Notes: generated from the letters alone by a model not told the origin. Shown: positions 16,966-26,077, counted from the stretch's first letter. The stretch: DNA of 64,000 nt from Bradyrhizobium canariense (GCF_018130465.1 NZ_JAFCKJ010000002.1:496001-560000); one strand, 5' to 3'. Numbers and translations are program-made.

Positions 16966-17145
16966 ATGTCACACTACAAAGCCTATCTCATCTCCCAAGA
17001 CGGCCATCACATCAAAGCTGTCAACCTCGAGTGCGTCGACGACGACGCGGCAAAGAAGCGCGCTGAGCAGCTGACCGACTTTAGTCATGTCGAGCTATGG
17101 GAGCACGCCCGTAGAGTTGCGAAGTTTGGCAGCAAATCTGCCTGA
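16966..17145 (+). CDS. 59-residue conserved hypothetical protein
   Basis: A short gene encoding MSHYKAYLISQDGHHIKAV... with an acidic middle (CVDDDAAKKRAEQL). ATG 16966 has AAGGAG 8 nt upstream, a strong ribosome site, which decides it over a longer frame opening at 16843. The pattern resembles short rhizobial proteins of roughly 60 residues with a YxAYxxxxDGHI start, believed to be widespread paralogues in Bradyrhizobium, with no assigned function. No signal peptide or membrane segment. The 241 nt between mmcB and this gene contain nothing else I can support. Confidence 0.75.
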   Translation: MSHYKAYLISQDGHHIKAVNLECVDDDAAKKRAEQLTDFSHVELWEHARRVAKFGSKSA

Positions 17146-17204
17146 ACGGCTAGCGCGAGTCTCGCTGCCGCCGAATACCTGTCGGCGAGGCCGGACATCC
17201 GTGT

Positions 17205-17236
17205 GTTAGCGAGTAACGACGTTAACGAGTAACGAC
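17205..17236. repeat. 16-bp tandem duplication beside the regR stop
   Basis: GTTAGCGAGTAACGAC at 17205-17220 is followed immediately by GTTAACGAGTAACGAC at 17221-17236 (15 of 16 identical), five bases downstream of the regR stop codon on the minus strand. Confidence 0.75.
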
Positions 17237-17241
17237 CCGGA

Positions 17242-17796
17242 TTACCGTGGCGCGCGCTTCGCCAGAATCCGCTGCAACGTCCGCCGGTGCATGTTGAGGC
17301 GCCGCGCCGTCTCCGAGACGTTGCGGTTGCACATCTCGTAGATGCGCTGGATGTGTTCCCAGCGCACACGGTCGGCCGACATCGGGTTCGCCGGCAACTC
17401 GGATTTGTCCGAGCCGGTCGACAGCAGCGCCGCGACGACGTCGTCGGCGTCCGCGGGCTTTGAGAGATAATCGATGGCGCCCATCTTCACCGCGGTGACG
17501 GCCGTGGCGATGTTGCCATAACCGGTCAGCACGATTGCGCGGGCGTCGGGGCGCTTCTTCTTCAGCGCCGAGACCACGTCGAGACCGTTGCCATCACCGA
17601 GCCGCAGATCGACCACGGCGAATGCCGGCGCCGCCTTGCCGATCTGCGCCAGACCGTCCGAGACGGTGTCACATGACGTCACCGCAAAGCCGCGCGTTTC
17701 CATGGCGCGCGAGAGCCGCTCCAGAAACGGCTTGTCGTCCTCCACGATCAGCAGCGAGCGGTCGGTCTGTTCGTTCAATTCGGCGATGGCGTTCAA
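17242..17796 (-). CDS. regR: RegR/ActR/PrrA-type redox response regulator
   Basis: A 184-residue two-domain regulator. The receiver has acidic pocket residues IVEDD at 18-22 and phosphoacceptor Asp63 in VVDLRLGDGNGLDV; TGYGNIATAV and the conserved KPAD lysine follow. The C-terminal Fis-type helix-turn-helix reads NVSETARRLNMHRRTLQRIL, the hallmark of the RegR/ActR/PrrA family. In Bradyrhizobium RegR activates fixR-nifA and other low-oxygen genes. It lies 103 nt downstream of regS on the same strand, so they are probably one operon. Confidence 0.95.
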   Translation of the reverse strand: MNAIAELNEQTDRSLLIVEDDKPFLERLSRAMETRGFAVTSCDTVSDGLAQIGKAAPAFAVVDLRLGDGNGLDVVSALKKKRPDARAIVLTGYGNIATAVTAVKMGAIDYLSKPADADDVVAALLSTGSDKSELPANPMSADRVRWEHIQRIYEMCNRNVSETARRLNMHRRTLQRILAKRAPR

Positions 17797-17899
17797 GGTT
17801 TTGTCCTCTCTCCAGCGCGTCTACATATGGCGTCGCAATCGGGCGGTGCCAAGGCCGCCAATAGTCGATCGGTCCCGTTGTGCGACGCAAGGTCGCGGC

Positions 17900-19210
17900 C
17901 TATCCTATTGTTTCTTCGAAGGTCTCGATAGCCTCAAAACGCTCTCTCAGCCACGTGATCTGGACCACCGCGCCGTGTTCCGGAAAGGTCCGGTTGGTAA
18001 ACGAGACCTTGGCACCGGTGCGTTCGAGCAAGGTGCGCGCGATGAATACGCCGAGCCCGAGGCCGCCGCCTTCGTCCTGGCTGCGCCGCCGCGACAAATA
18101 GGGCTCGCCGATCCGGTTAAGGATGTCAGGCGGAATGCCGGGACCGTCGTCGGAGATCACGAGCTCGATCGTGTCCTTGTTCCACCACGCATTCACCTCG
18201 ACCGTGGTGCGGGCGAAATCGACCGCGTTCTCGACGATGTTGCCGACACCGTAGAGGATCGCCGGATTGCGCGAGCCGACCGGCTCGGCCACGATGGCGA
18301 CGGCGATGCGCACCTTGATATCGACGCCGAAATCGCGGTGCGGCGCCACCACCTCCTCGATCAGCTCCGACAGCTTCATGCGGTCGAACGGCGCTCCGGT
18401 GGAGGAGAGCTGGGTGATCTTGCTCAGGATGTCGCGGCAACGCTGCGTCTGCTCGCGCAGGGTCTTCAGGTCGGCGGCAAAGACCGGCTCCTTCACCGTC
18501 TTCTCCAGTTCGCGCGAGATCAGGAAGATCGTCGCGAGCGGTGTGCCGAGCTCGTGCGCTGCGGCCGCAGCCAAGCCGTCGAGCTGGGTCAGATGCTGCT
18601 CGCGCGTCAACACCAGCTCGGTCGCCGCCAGCGCGTCGGCGAGCTTGCGCGCCTCCTCGGTGACCTGGAACGAGTAGAGGCTGGTGACGCCGATCGCGAG
18701 CGCGATCGAGAGCCAGACGCCGACGAGATAGATCGGCGGCAGCACCAGCGGATCGTCGGAATCCCAGGGCAGCGGCGTATGGAAGAAGAACAGGACCGAG
18801 GCGCAGGCGACAGCCAGCACGCCGAGGCCGAAGGTGAAGCGGGCCGGCAGCGCGGTTGCCGAGATCAGCACGGGCGCGAGGAACAGGAACGAGAACGGGT
18901 TCTGGAGTCCGCCGGTGAAGAACAAGAGACCCGCCAGCTCCACGATGTTGAGCGCGAGCAGTCCGGCCGCCTGCATCGGCTCCAGCCGCTGCAGCGGATT
19001 GGACACGGTCTGGAGCGCCAGATTGAGCGCCGCCGACAGGGCGATGATGCTGACGCAGGGGACGATCTCGACGTTGAATTCCAGCCCCTGCGCCACGATG
19101 AAGATCGCGGCGAGCTGGCCCAGCACCGCGAGCCAGCGCAGCCGCAGGATCGTATCCAGGCGGATATGGCGCTGCGCGGGGCGAAAGTCGGAAGCGGCAA
19201 GTTCGGTCAT
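17900..19210 (-). CDS. regS: RegS/ActS/RegB-type redox sensor histidine kinase
   Basis: A 436-residue membrane kinase. Six hydrophobic helices occupy roughly residues 25-185; the family quinone-sensing motif GGLQNPFSF lies at about 100-108. The H-box is AAAHELGTPLATI with His219, and the conserved redox-active cysteine of the family is present in QRCRDILSK (Cys258). The ATPase domain ends with GGGLGLGVFIA. These features support redox sensing through ubiquinone state and cysteine oxidation, known for RegB. I use ATG 19210; an upstream in-frame TTG at 19219 would add three residues. Confidence 0.95.
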   Translation of the reverse strand: MTELAASDFRPAQRHIRLDTILRLRWLAVLGQLAAIFIVAQGLEFNVEIVPCVSIIALSAALNLALQTVSNPLQRLEPMQAAGLLALNIVELAGLLFFTGGLQNPFSFLFLAPVLISATALPARFTFGLGVLAVACASVLFFFHTPLPWDSDDPLVLPPIYLVGVWLSIALAIGVTSLYSFQVTEEARKLADALAATELVLTREQHLTQLDGLAAAAAHELGTPLATIFLISRELEKTVKEPVFAADLKTLREQTQRCRDILSKITQLSSTGAPFDRMKLSELIEEVVAPHRDFGVDIKVRIAVAIVAEPVGSRNPAILYGVGNIVENAVDFARTTVEVNAWWNKDTIELVISDDGPGIPPDILNRIGEPYLSRRRSQDEGGGLGLGVFIARTLLERTGAKVSFTNRTFPEHGAVVQITWLRERFEAIETFEETIG

Positions 19211-19315
19211 TTCGGCCAATGGGGCGGTGCCTTCTCGATCACAAGCGCGCGGCTCACGGAACCACCGGATTACAAGCCTTGCGCTCTCCGCTGCAATAGC
19301 AGAAGAACGCCCAGC

Positions 19316-20119
19316 ATGACCGAGAATGACAAGGCTTCAAGTCGGCCGACTGTCGCGGATCGCAGCCTGTCCGCGGCAATCGCGGTCGATCATCTCGTCA
19401 AAGTCTACAAGCAGACCCGTGCCGTCGACGACATCTCCTTTTCGCTTCCGCGAGGCAGCATCACCGGGCTGCTGGGCGGCAACGGTGCCGGCAAGACCAC
19501 GACCATCGCGACGATCATGGGCCTCGTGCTGCCGACCTCCGGCCGCGTGCAGGTGCTCGGGCATCGAATGCCGGAGGAGAGCGCTGCCGTGCTGGGGCGG
19601 ATGAATTTCGAGAGTCCCTATGTCGACATGCCGATGCGGCTCACGGTGCGTCAGAACCTCACCGTGTTCGGGATGCTCTATGCGGTGAAGAACCTCTCCG
19701 ACCGCATCGCGAAGCTCGCCGACGATCTCGACCTCACCGAGTTCATCGACCGTGCCAACGGCAAGCTCTCCGCCGGCCAGAAGACGCGCGTCGCGCTTGC
19801 CAAGGCGCTGATCAACCAGCCCGAGCTGCTGTTGCTGGACGAGCCGACCGCCTCGCTCGACCCTGACACCGCCGACTGGGTCCGGGGTCATCTGGAGCGC
19901 TATCGCAGGGCGAACAACGCCACCATCCTCCTGGCCTCGCACAACATGCTCGAGGTCGAGCGGCTCTGCGACCGCGTCATCATCATGAAGCGCGGCCGTA
20001 TCGAGGACGACGATACGCCCGAAGCCATCATGGCCCGCTACAACCGCACCACGCTGGAAGAGGTGTTTCTGGACGTCGCGCGCGGCCGGGTGAACGGCGC
20101 GAAGGAGGCGGCGCGATGA
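19316..20119 (+). CDS. ABC-2 type exporter, ATP-binding protein
   Basis: A 267-residue ATPase. Walker A GGNGAGKTTT, Q-loop region, signature LSAGQKTR and Walker B LLLLDEPTASLDPD are all intact, followed by the H-loop ASHNMLEVERL. Its last four bases overlap the permease start (ATGA), so the two are translationally coupled. The sequence resembles NodI/CcmA-like exporters, but NodI function cannot be claimed. ATG 19316 is chosen because upstream frame sequence is antisense to regS and carries no ABC similarity. It diverges from regS with 105 nt between starts. Confidence 0.92.
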   Translation: MTENDKASSRPTVADRSLSAAIAVDHLVKVYKQTRAVDDISFSLPRGSITGLLGGNGAGKTTTIATIMGLVLPTSGRVQVLGHRMPEESAAVLGRMNFESPYVDMPMRLTVRQNLTVFGMLYAVKNLSDRIAKLADDLDLTEFIDRANGKLSAGQKTRVALAKALINQPELLLLDEPTASLDPDTADWVRGHLERYRRANNATILLASHNMLEVERLCDRVIIMKRGRIEDDDTPEAIMARYNRTTLEEVFLDVARGRVNGAKEAAR

Positions 20120-20934
20120 CCGAGCTTTCCCTCCACCGCGGCATTTCCGTCCATCGCATCGGCGCGATGATCCTGCGCTATTGGTATTTGCTGATGTCGT
20201 CCTGGCCGCGCCTGCTCGAGCTGCTGTACTGGCCCGCGCTGCAAGTCATCACCTGGGGCTTTCTTCAGCTTTATATCGCGCAGAATGCAAACTTCTTCGC
20301 GCGTGCCGGCGGCACGCTGATCGGCGCCGTCATCCTCTGGGACATCCTGTTTCGCGGGCAGCTCGGCTTTTCGATCTCGTTCCTGGAAGAGATGTGGGCG
20401 CGCAACCTGGGCAATCTCATGATGAGCCCGTTGAAGCCGATCGAATTTCTGCTGTCGCTGATGATCATGAGCCTGATCAGGCTCGCGATCGGCGTCATCC
20501 CGATGACGCTGCTCGCGCTGTTCCTGTTTCACTTCAACGTTTATGCGCTCGGCGTGCCGCTGATCGCGTTCTTCTGCAACCTGATCTTCACGAGCTGGTC
20601 GGTCGGCATCTTCGTCTCAGGCCTGGTGCTGCGAAACGGCCTTGGCGCCGAGAGCATCGTCTGGACCTTGATGTTTGCAATCATGCCGCTCGCTTGCGTC
20701 TACTATCCCGTCAGCGTGCTGCCGGTCTGGCTGCAATATATCGCCTGGGTGCTGCCGCCGACCTACGTGTTCGAAGGAATGCGCGCGCTGCTGATCGAGA
20801 ACACCTTCAGGACCGATCTGATGTTGAGTGCGTTGGCCATCAACGTGGTGCTGTTGGTTGCATCTTTTGGGGCATTCCTTGCCCTTTTACGCAGCGCCAG
20901 GAAACAGGGTTCGCTGCTGTCAGGCGGCGAATAA
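20116..20934 (+). CDS. ABC-2 type exporter, permease
   Basis: A 272-residue integral membrane protein with about six hydrophobic segments, starting after SVHRIGAMILRYWYLL. The conserved ABC-2 pattern PLKPIEFLLSLMIMSL and the late segment YPVSVLPVWLQYIAWVLPPTYVFEGMR are characteristic of the NodJ/YadH-like permease family. It partners the overlapping ATPase to export an unidentified compound. There is no substrate-binding protein, consistent with an exporter. Stop TAA at 20932-20934. Confidence 0.9.
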   Translation: MTELSLHRGISVHRIGAMILRYWYLLMSSWPRLLELLYWPALQVITWGFLQLYIAQNANFFARAGGTLIGAVILWDILFRGQLGFSISFLEEMWARNLGNLMMSPLKPIEFLLSLMIMSLIRLAIGVIPMTLLALFLFHFNVYALGVPLIAFFCNLIFTSWSVGIFVSGLVLRNGLGAESIVWTLMFAIMPLACVYYPVSVLPVWLQYIAWVLPPTYVFEGMRALLIENTFRTDLMLSALAINVVLLVASFGAFLALLRSARKQGSLLSGGE

Positions 20935-21000
20935 CGTCACTTTCTCGTGGATTCAGCCCGGTTTGGGCGCCTCGGACACGTAGATGTACGGAACCATCCA

Positions 21001-21046
21001 TTGACGCAATATTACGCATTCGGCAGTATGCTGCGATGCGAAGAGG
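21001..21046 (+). promoter_or_regulatory. possible phaZ promoter and ribosome site
   Basis: TTGACG at 21001-21006 could be a -35 box; CAGTAT at 21024-21029 (17-bp spacer) is the best -10 match, weak. AAGAGG at 21041-21046 is a convincing Shine-Dalgarno 9 nt before ATG 21056. Confidence 0.35.
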
Positions 21047-21055
21047 AATATAGCG

Positions 21056-22384
21056 ATGCCGATTGGTGAGTTTGGCGGCGCGCCGCCCCTGGTGGCCGAA
21101 GGCAGTCCGGTCCTGACGACGCCGATGTACTGGATGTACGAGATGGGGCAAGCCTCTCTGAATCCGGCGCGTGCGATCACAGACGCAACCAAGCTGCTGT
21201 TTCAAAATCCCCTCAATCCATGGGCGCGCACCGAAGTCGGCAAGTCGGTTGCCGCGGCTTGCGAATTGTTCGAGCGCACCACGCGCCGCTACGGCAAGCC
21301 GGAATGGGGTCTCAACGACACCGAGGTCAACGGCATCCGCGTCCCCGTCGAGGTTCGCTCGGTCTGGGAAAAGCCGTTCTGCCGCCTGCTGTACTTCGAT
21401 CGCAAGTTCACCCGTCCGCTGCGCAGCCCGCAGCCGCGCGTGCTGATCGTAGCGCCGATGTCCGGCCATTACGCGACGCTGCTCCGCGGTACGGTCGAGG
21501 CTTTTCTGCCGGCGCATGAGGTTTACATCACCGATTGGGCCGATGCCCGCATGGTGCCGCTCAGCGAGGGCCGCTTCGATCTCGACGACTACATCGATTA
21601 TGTCATCGAAATGCTGCACGTCCTCGGCGGCAACACGCATGTGCTGGCGGTGTGCCAGCCTTCCGTTCCCGTCGTCGCCGCCGTCTCGATCATGGAAGCG
21701 CGGCGCGATCCCTTCGTGCCGACCTCGATGACGCTGATGGGCGGCCCGATCGACACCCGTCGCAACCCGACCGGGGTGAACGACCTCGCCCAGGAGCGCG
21801 GCATCGACTGGTTCCGCAACCACGTCATCACCAAGGTGCCGTTCCCGCATCCGGGCATGATGCGCGACGTCTATCCGGGATTCCTGCAGCTCAACGGCTT
21901 CATCAGCATGAATCTCGACCGGCATATGGATGCCCACAAGCAGCTCTTCGCAAATCTGGTGAAGGGCGACGGCGACCTCGTCGACAAGCATCGCGACTTC
22001 TACGACGAATATCTCGCGGTCATGGATCTCTCCGCCGAGTATTATCTGCAGACCGTGGACACCGTGTTCGTGAAACACTCGCTGCCGAAGGGCGAGATGA
22101 CCCATCGTGGAACACGCGTCGATCCCTCCAAGGTCACGCGCGTCGCGTTGATGACGGTCGAAGGCGAGAACGACGACATCTCGGGTCTCGGTCAGACCGA
22201 AGCGACGCACACATTGTGCAGCTCGATCCCCGATCATCGCCGCGTTCATTACGTCCAGAAGGGCGTCGGACATTACGGCGTGTTCAACGGCTCGCGCTTC
22301 AAGTCGGAAATCGTGCCGCGCATCCATGACTTCATGGTCTCGGCGGCGAATCCGAGCTCGTTGCAGGCTCTTGCGGCCGAATAA
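21056..22384 (+). CDS. phaZ: intracellular polyhydroxybutyrate depolymerase
   Basis: A 442-residue intracellular PHB depolymerase of the PhaZ1/PhaZa type. The catalytic nucleophile is a cysteine in place of the usual serine: Cys200 in AVCQPSVPVVAA, as known in Cupriavidus PhaZ1. The N-terminus YWMYEMGQASLNPARAI and the final HYGVFNGSRFKSEI are typical. It mobilises stored PHB granules to 3-hydroxybutyrate oligomers in the cytoplasm. A good AAGAGG ribosome site precedes ATG 21056. It is unrelated in fold details to the Ser-type PHB-family esterase at 9622. Confidence 0.93.
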   Translation: MPIGEFGGAPPLVAEGSPVLTTPMYWMYEMGQASLNPARAITDATKLLFQNPLNPWARTEVGKSVAAACELFERTTRRYGKPEWGLNDTEVNGIRVPVEVRSVWEKPFCRLLYFDRKFTRPLRSPQPRVLIVAPMSGHYATLLRGTVEAFLPAHEVYITDWADARMVPLSEGRFDLDDYIDYVIEMLHVLGGNTHVLAVCQPSVPVVAAVSIMEARRDPFVPTSMTLMGGPIDTRRNPTGVNDLAQERGIDWFRNHVITKVPFPHPGMMRDVYPGFLQLNGFISMNLDRHMDAHKQLFANLVKGDGDLVDKHRDFYDEYLAVMDLSAEYYLQTVDTVFVKHSLPKGEMTHRGTRVDPSKVTRVALMTVEGENDDISGLGQTEATHTLCSSIPDHRRVHYVQKGVGHYGVFNGSRFKSEIVPRIHDFMVSAANPSSLQALAAE

Positions 22385-22685
22385 TCGCGTTTTTCGGCTT
22401 TCCCGCTGCAAATCGACGCCCCGTCGGCGGTTCCGACGGGGGTAAGTTCCCTCCAGATTCGCGGTATTCAGGTAGCTTTGTAGGAGTGAGTCTTACCTCA
22501 CCCTTTGGGGGTGCCGCATGCGTCCGACGGGGGCGAAAAAACCTGGTTCCAACCCCAGTCTGTAGGGTCTCCCGGACGCCAGACCCCTGTATATTGGGCA
22601 AATGATTTGTTTTTGCGCCGAGCGCTTTCCCTGGCGGCGGTTATGGCAGAATCCGGGCGCCCTCCTGCCCCCCGGACTGACAGAC
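22385..22685. other. gene-free stretch with several stable inverted repeats
   Basis: I see no convincing gene. At 22419-22441 CCCCGTCGG and CCGACGGGG form a 9-bp hairpin around CGGTT. Further on, CACCC/GGGTG (22500-22514), GCGTCCG and CGGACGC (about 22521 and 22571) and GGGGT/ACCCC could nest into one structured RNA of roughly 90 nt. The 10-mer CCGACGGGGG occurs in both halves. A small RNA or leader of the downstream metallopeptidase gene is possible but unproven. Confidence 0.35.
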
Positions 22686-23441
22686 ATGGCCACTCGCGCA
22701 CTCCTCTATAGGCGGCCCCACGAACCGAAGACCCTCCTGATCACCCACGGATCGCAATATTTTGCGATTCGACTGCGCCGGCATCGCCGCGCGCGTCGTT
22801 ACACGCTCAGAATTCATCCGAGCGATCGCGAGGCCATCCTCACCATGCCGCCGCGCGGCACGCTCGCCGAAGCAAAAGACTTCGCGCAGCGCCACGGCGC
22901 GTGGATCGCAGCACGTCTCGGCCGTTTGCCGAAGGCTGCGCCGTTCCAGCCTGGCACAGTGATACCGCTTCGCGGCGTTTCCCATCGCATCGTTCATCGT
23001 GCCGGCACGCGCGGTACGGTGTGGACGGAAGTGCGCGATAGCGGTGAACGCATTCTCTGCGTTGCCGGCGGCGCGGAGCATGCCGACCGTCGCGTCAGCG
23101 ACTTCCTCAAGCGCGAGGCGCGCCGCGATCTTCAGCGCGCGGCGGAAGCCTATGCCGTCGAGCTCGGCGTCAAGGTGAAGCGGCTCTCGATCCGCGATCA
23201 ATCCAGTCGCTGGGGCTCCTGCACTTCGGCCGGCTCGCTGTCGTTCTCCTGGCGCCTGATCCTCGCGCCGCCCTACGTGCTCGACTATCTCGCCGCCCAC
23301 GAGGTCGCCCATCTCGTCGAGATGAACCACTCGGCGCGATTCTGGCGCGTCTGCGGCAAGGTCTGCCCGTCGATGGAGCGTGCCAAGAAGTGGCTCGATA
23401 CATACGGCAACGACCTGCATCGCTACGGGGTCGAGGATTAG
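22686..23441 (+). CDS. YgjP-like M48-type metallopeptidase (WLM/DUF45)
   Basis: A 251-residue protein of the YgjP/DUF45 family. The zinc site HEVAHLVEMNHS gives His205, Glu206 and His209; the conserved RDQSSRWGSCTSAGSLSFSW precedes it. Only the DUF45 core is present, with a basic N-terminus (RRHRRARRYTLRI) and no membrane segment, so a cytosolic peptidase is inferred. In several bacteria the family neighbours restriction or repair genes; not here. ATG 22686 is chosen because upstream in-frame residues come from the structured gap. Confidence 0.88.
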   Translation: MATRALLYRRPHEPKTLLITHGSQYFAIRLRRHRRARRYTLRIHPSDREAILTMPPRGTLAEAKDFAQRHGAWIAARLGRLPKAAPFQPGTVIPLRGVSHRIVHRAGTRGTVWTEVRDSGERILCVAGGAEHADRRVSDFLKREARRDLQRAAEAYAVELGVKVKRLSIRDQSSRWGSCTSAGSLSFSWRLILAPPYVLDYLAAHEVAHLVEMNHSARFWRVCGKVCPSMERAKKWLDTYGNDLHRYGVED

Positions 23442-23468
23442 GGCTTCGCTGTCAGCCTCCATCTGATG

Positions 23469-23573
23469 CTGTCATCGCCCGGTTCGACCGGGCGATCCAG
23501 TATTCCGAGGCGGTTGTTGTTGAACCGAGAGGCCGCGGCGTACTGGATTCCCCGCCCTCGCGGGGAATGACAG
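23469..23573. repeat. palindromic intergenic repeat, CTGTCATCGCCCGG family
   Basis: CTGTCATCGCCCGGTTCGAC with its partner GGGGAATGACAG, plus inner CCAGTATTCC/ACTGGATTCC segments. A close relative is at 49901-50007. Confidence 0.7.
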
Positions 23574-23669
23574 CCAGCGCGCGCTTCAAGCGTCTGAGCA
23601 GCCCGCGCAAGCCGTTGATTTCGTTATCCTCGGCTACTGTGCATGGGGTTGTTTTCGCGTTTTTTGTTT

Positions 23670-23688
23670 TGAGGTCACCAGGACCTCA
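23670..23688. other. exact 7-bp inverted repeat near the PBP1A stop
   Basis: TGAGGTC, loop ACCAG, GACCTCA. The T-rich run lies on the 5' side on the plus strand (GTTTTTTGTTTT), so on neither strand is there the T-tail of a normal intrinsic terminator for the minus-strand gene ending at 23697. Confidence 0.4.
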
Positions 23689-23696
23689 GGCCGGCG

Positions 23697-25910
23697 CTAG
23701 CGATTTCCGCCGAACAGCCGGTCCATCAGCCAGCCATCGAGCCCCGCCGCGGCTTCCGGTCGTGCATTGGCGCGCGTGGGGGGCGGGCGATAGCCGCTGT
23801 TGCTGGCCGCTGCCGGCGCGGGCGCTGCCGCTGTTGGCGGCGATACCTGCGACGCCGCCTGCGCGAGGTTCGACAGGCCCCAGCCACCCGGCGAGCTCGG
23901 CAAGGCTGCCACCGGCACGCCCTCGTGTGCCGTCTTCATGAAGCGGGACCAGACTTCGACCGGCAGGCCGCCGCCGGTTGCCTTCTTGGTCGGCGAGTTG
24001 TCGTCATTGCCGAGCCACACGCCGGTGACGAGGTTGGCGGTGTAGCCGATGAACCAGGCGTCGCGGTAGTCCTGGCTGGTGCCGGTCTTGCCGGCCGCCG
24101 GCCAGCCCGGGATCTCTGCCTTCTTGGCGGTGCCGCTGATCAGCGTTTCCCGCATCATCGTGTTCATCATGCCGACATAGCGCGGGTCGACCACCTGATT
24201 GTGCTCGTCCGCCTGGCGCATGTAGAGCAGCTTGCCACCGAGCGTCCTGATCCGCGTGACGACATGCGGCGTCGCCGTGAAGCCGCCATTGGCGAAGGGT
24301 GCATAGGCGCCGACCAGCTCGACCATCGAGACTTCGGAGGTGCCGAGCGCAATCGAGGCGTTGGGCTCGAGCTTCGAGGAGATGCCGAGCCGGTGCGCGG
24401 TGCGCACCACGTTCTTCGGTCCGACCTCGAGGCCGAGGCGGATGGCGACCGTGTTGAGCGACATCGCGAGTGCCTGGGTCAGCGTCACCGCGCCGAAATA
24501 TTCATGCGTGTAGTTCTCAGGCTTCCAGCCCTTGACCTCGATCGGTGCGTCCTGACGGACGGTGTCCGGTGTCAGCCCCTGCTCGAGCGCGGTCAGGTAC
24601 ACGAACGGCTTGAACGAGGAGCCCGGCTGGCGTTTTGCAGTCACCGCGCGGTTGTATTGGCTGTCGGAATAGTTCCGGCCGCCGACCATGGCGCGCACGG
24701 CGCCGTCAGGCGTCATCGCCACCAGCGCGCCCTGGCTGACATTGAACTTCACGCTCTTGGCCGCGAGCTCGTCGATGATGGCGGCCTCCGCCACGCTCTG
24801 CAGCTTCGGGTCGATCGTGGTCTCGACCTTGATGCTCTCGTCGATCTGGCCGACCAGATCGTCCAGCACCTCGCCGATCCAGTCGGCGACGTAATTGACC
24901 GTGCCGGCGCCGACCGGCTTCACATTGTAGGAGGGGTGGCCGATCGAAGCCTGCGCTTGCGCGTCGGTGATGAATTTTGCATCCGCCATCGCCGCGAGCA
25001 CGATTTTCGCGCGCGCTTCCGCACCCTCAGGGTTGCGGTTCGGCGCAAGGCGCGACGGCGATTTGACGAGCCCGGCCAGCATCGCGGCCTCGGCGACGGT
25101 GACGTTCTTCGCCGGCTTGCCGAAATACTTCTGCGCGGCCGCTTCGACGCCGTAGGCGCCGGAGCCGAAATAGACGCGGTTGAGATAGAGCTCCAAGATC
25201 TCGTTCTTGGAATGCTTGCGCTCCAGCCAGATCGCGAGCTCCGCTTCCTGCAGCTTGCGCTGCATGGTGCGCTCCTGGGTCAGGAACAGGTTTTTCGCCA
25301 GCTGCTGCGTCAGCGTCGAGCCGCCCTGCGACACGCCGCGATGGAGCACGTTGGTGACGAGCGCGCGCAGGATGCCGATCGGGTCAATGCCGAAATGTGA
25401 ATAGAAGCGACGGTCCTCGATGGCGATGAATGCCGTGGGCAGATATTGCGGCAGATCTTTCAGCGACACGTTGGCGCCGGCCATCTCGCCGCGCTGCGCC
25501 AGCATGCTGCCGTCGATGCCGACGATCTGGATCGTCGGCGGCCGCTTGGGGATTTCCAGCGACTGGATCGGCGGCAGATGGGCGCCGACATAGATCACGA
25601 CGCCGATCACGGCAATCGCGCCCCACAGGCCCAGCACCGCGCCCCAATAGACCAGGCGGCCGAGACCGGCGCCGAGGCGCGACTTGGATCGCCGCTTGGC
25701 ACTGCCGCGGCCGGCCGGCGCCTTCCGCTCGCGCGGCGCCTCGCCGCCGGCGTCCTCGCTCTTGCGCTTGGCGGATGATTTCGTTGATTTCTTCGGCTTG
25801 TCATCGCCGCCGGGGATACGGTCGGCCGCGGTCAGGCGCAGATCGGCGAGTGCTGCAGGCAAGCCGAACAACGGCTCCTTCCGCCCACCCTTTTTCTTTC
25901 CCAACCCCAT
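23697..25910 (-). CDS. penicillin-binding protein 1A (bifunctional class A PBP)
   Basis: A 737-residue membrane-anchored peptidoglycan synthase. A long basic, Lys/Ser-rich cytoplasmic tail precedes one transmembrane helix (about 88-110). The glycosyltransferase 51 domain carries AIEDRRFYSHFGID with catalytic Glu165 and GGSTLTQQLAKN. The transpeptidase has SSFK with Ser431/Lys434, SLN at 484-486 and KTGTS at 608. The C-terminal tail is Ala/Pro-rich. I use ATG 25910; an in-frame GTG at 25943 would add 11 residues and neither has a strong ribosome site. Polymerises and cross-links the cell wall in the periplasm. Confidence 0.93.
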   Translation of the reverse strand: MGLGKKKGGRKEPLFGLPAALADLRLTAADRIPGGDDKPKKSTKSSAKRKSEDAGGEAPRERKAPAGRGSAKRRSKSRLGAGLGRLVYWGAVLGLWGAIAVIGVVIYVGAHLPPIQSLEIPKRPPTIQIVGIDGSMLAQRGEMAGANVSLKDLPQYLPTAFIAIEDRRFYSHFGIDPIGILRALVTNVLHRGVSQGGSTLTQQLAKNLFLTQERTMQRKLQEAELAIWLERKHSKNEILELYLNRVYFGSGAYGVEAAAQKYFGKPAKNVTVAEAAMLAGLVKSPSRLAPNRNPEGAEARAKIVLAAMADAKFITDAQAQASIGHPSYNVKPVGAGTVNYVADWIGEVLDDLVGQIDESIKVETTIDPKLQSVAEAAIIDELAAKSVKFNVSQGALVAMTPDGAVRAMVGGRNYSDSQYNRAVTAKRQPGSSFKPFVYLTALEQGLTPDTVRQDAPIEVKGWKPENYTHEYFGAVTLTQALAMSLNTVAIRLGLEVGPKNVVRTAHRLGISSKLEPNASIALGTSEVSMVELVGAYAPFANGGFTATPHVVTRIRTLGGKLLYMRQADEHNQVVDPRYVGMMNTMMRETLISGTAKKAEIPGWPAAGKTGTSQDYRDAWFIGYTANLVTGVWLGNDDNSPTKKATGGGLPVEVWSRFMKTAHEGVPVAALPSSPGGWGLSNLAQAASQVSPPTAAAPAPAAASNSGYRPPPTRANARPEAAAGLDGWLMDRLFGGNR

Positions 25911-26077
25911 ACGCAAACGCCCGGTCAGCCCGCCCCGCCGCACGCTAGCGGTCGCTGTTTAAGGCCCGGTTACCCAGAGCTTAACGCGCGATTAGGAGGT
26001 GCGGCATTCGCTGGCCGCAGTTCCGCTGGGTGGACGGCGGAGCTAGGATCGCCGGCATAAAACAAGAGGGAACTCAG

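Noticed and set aside
17588-19315. Upstream in-frame extension of the ABC ATPase gene
   Set aside because: Lies antisense to regS and regR; ATPase homology begins only after ATG 19316.
22500-22600. tmRNA or 6S RNA in the structured gap
   Set aside because: GGTTCCAACC looks T-arm-like, but no resume codon/tag reading frame, no acceptor pairing and no 6S-type central bubble could be found.
22493-22711. Three short overlapping open frames in the structured gap
   Set aside because: They cover both strands, have no ribosome sites, and simply reflect a lack of stop codons in GC-rich sequence.
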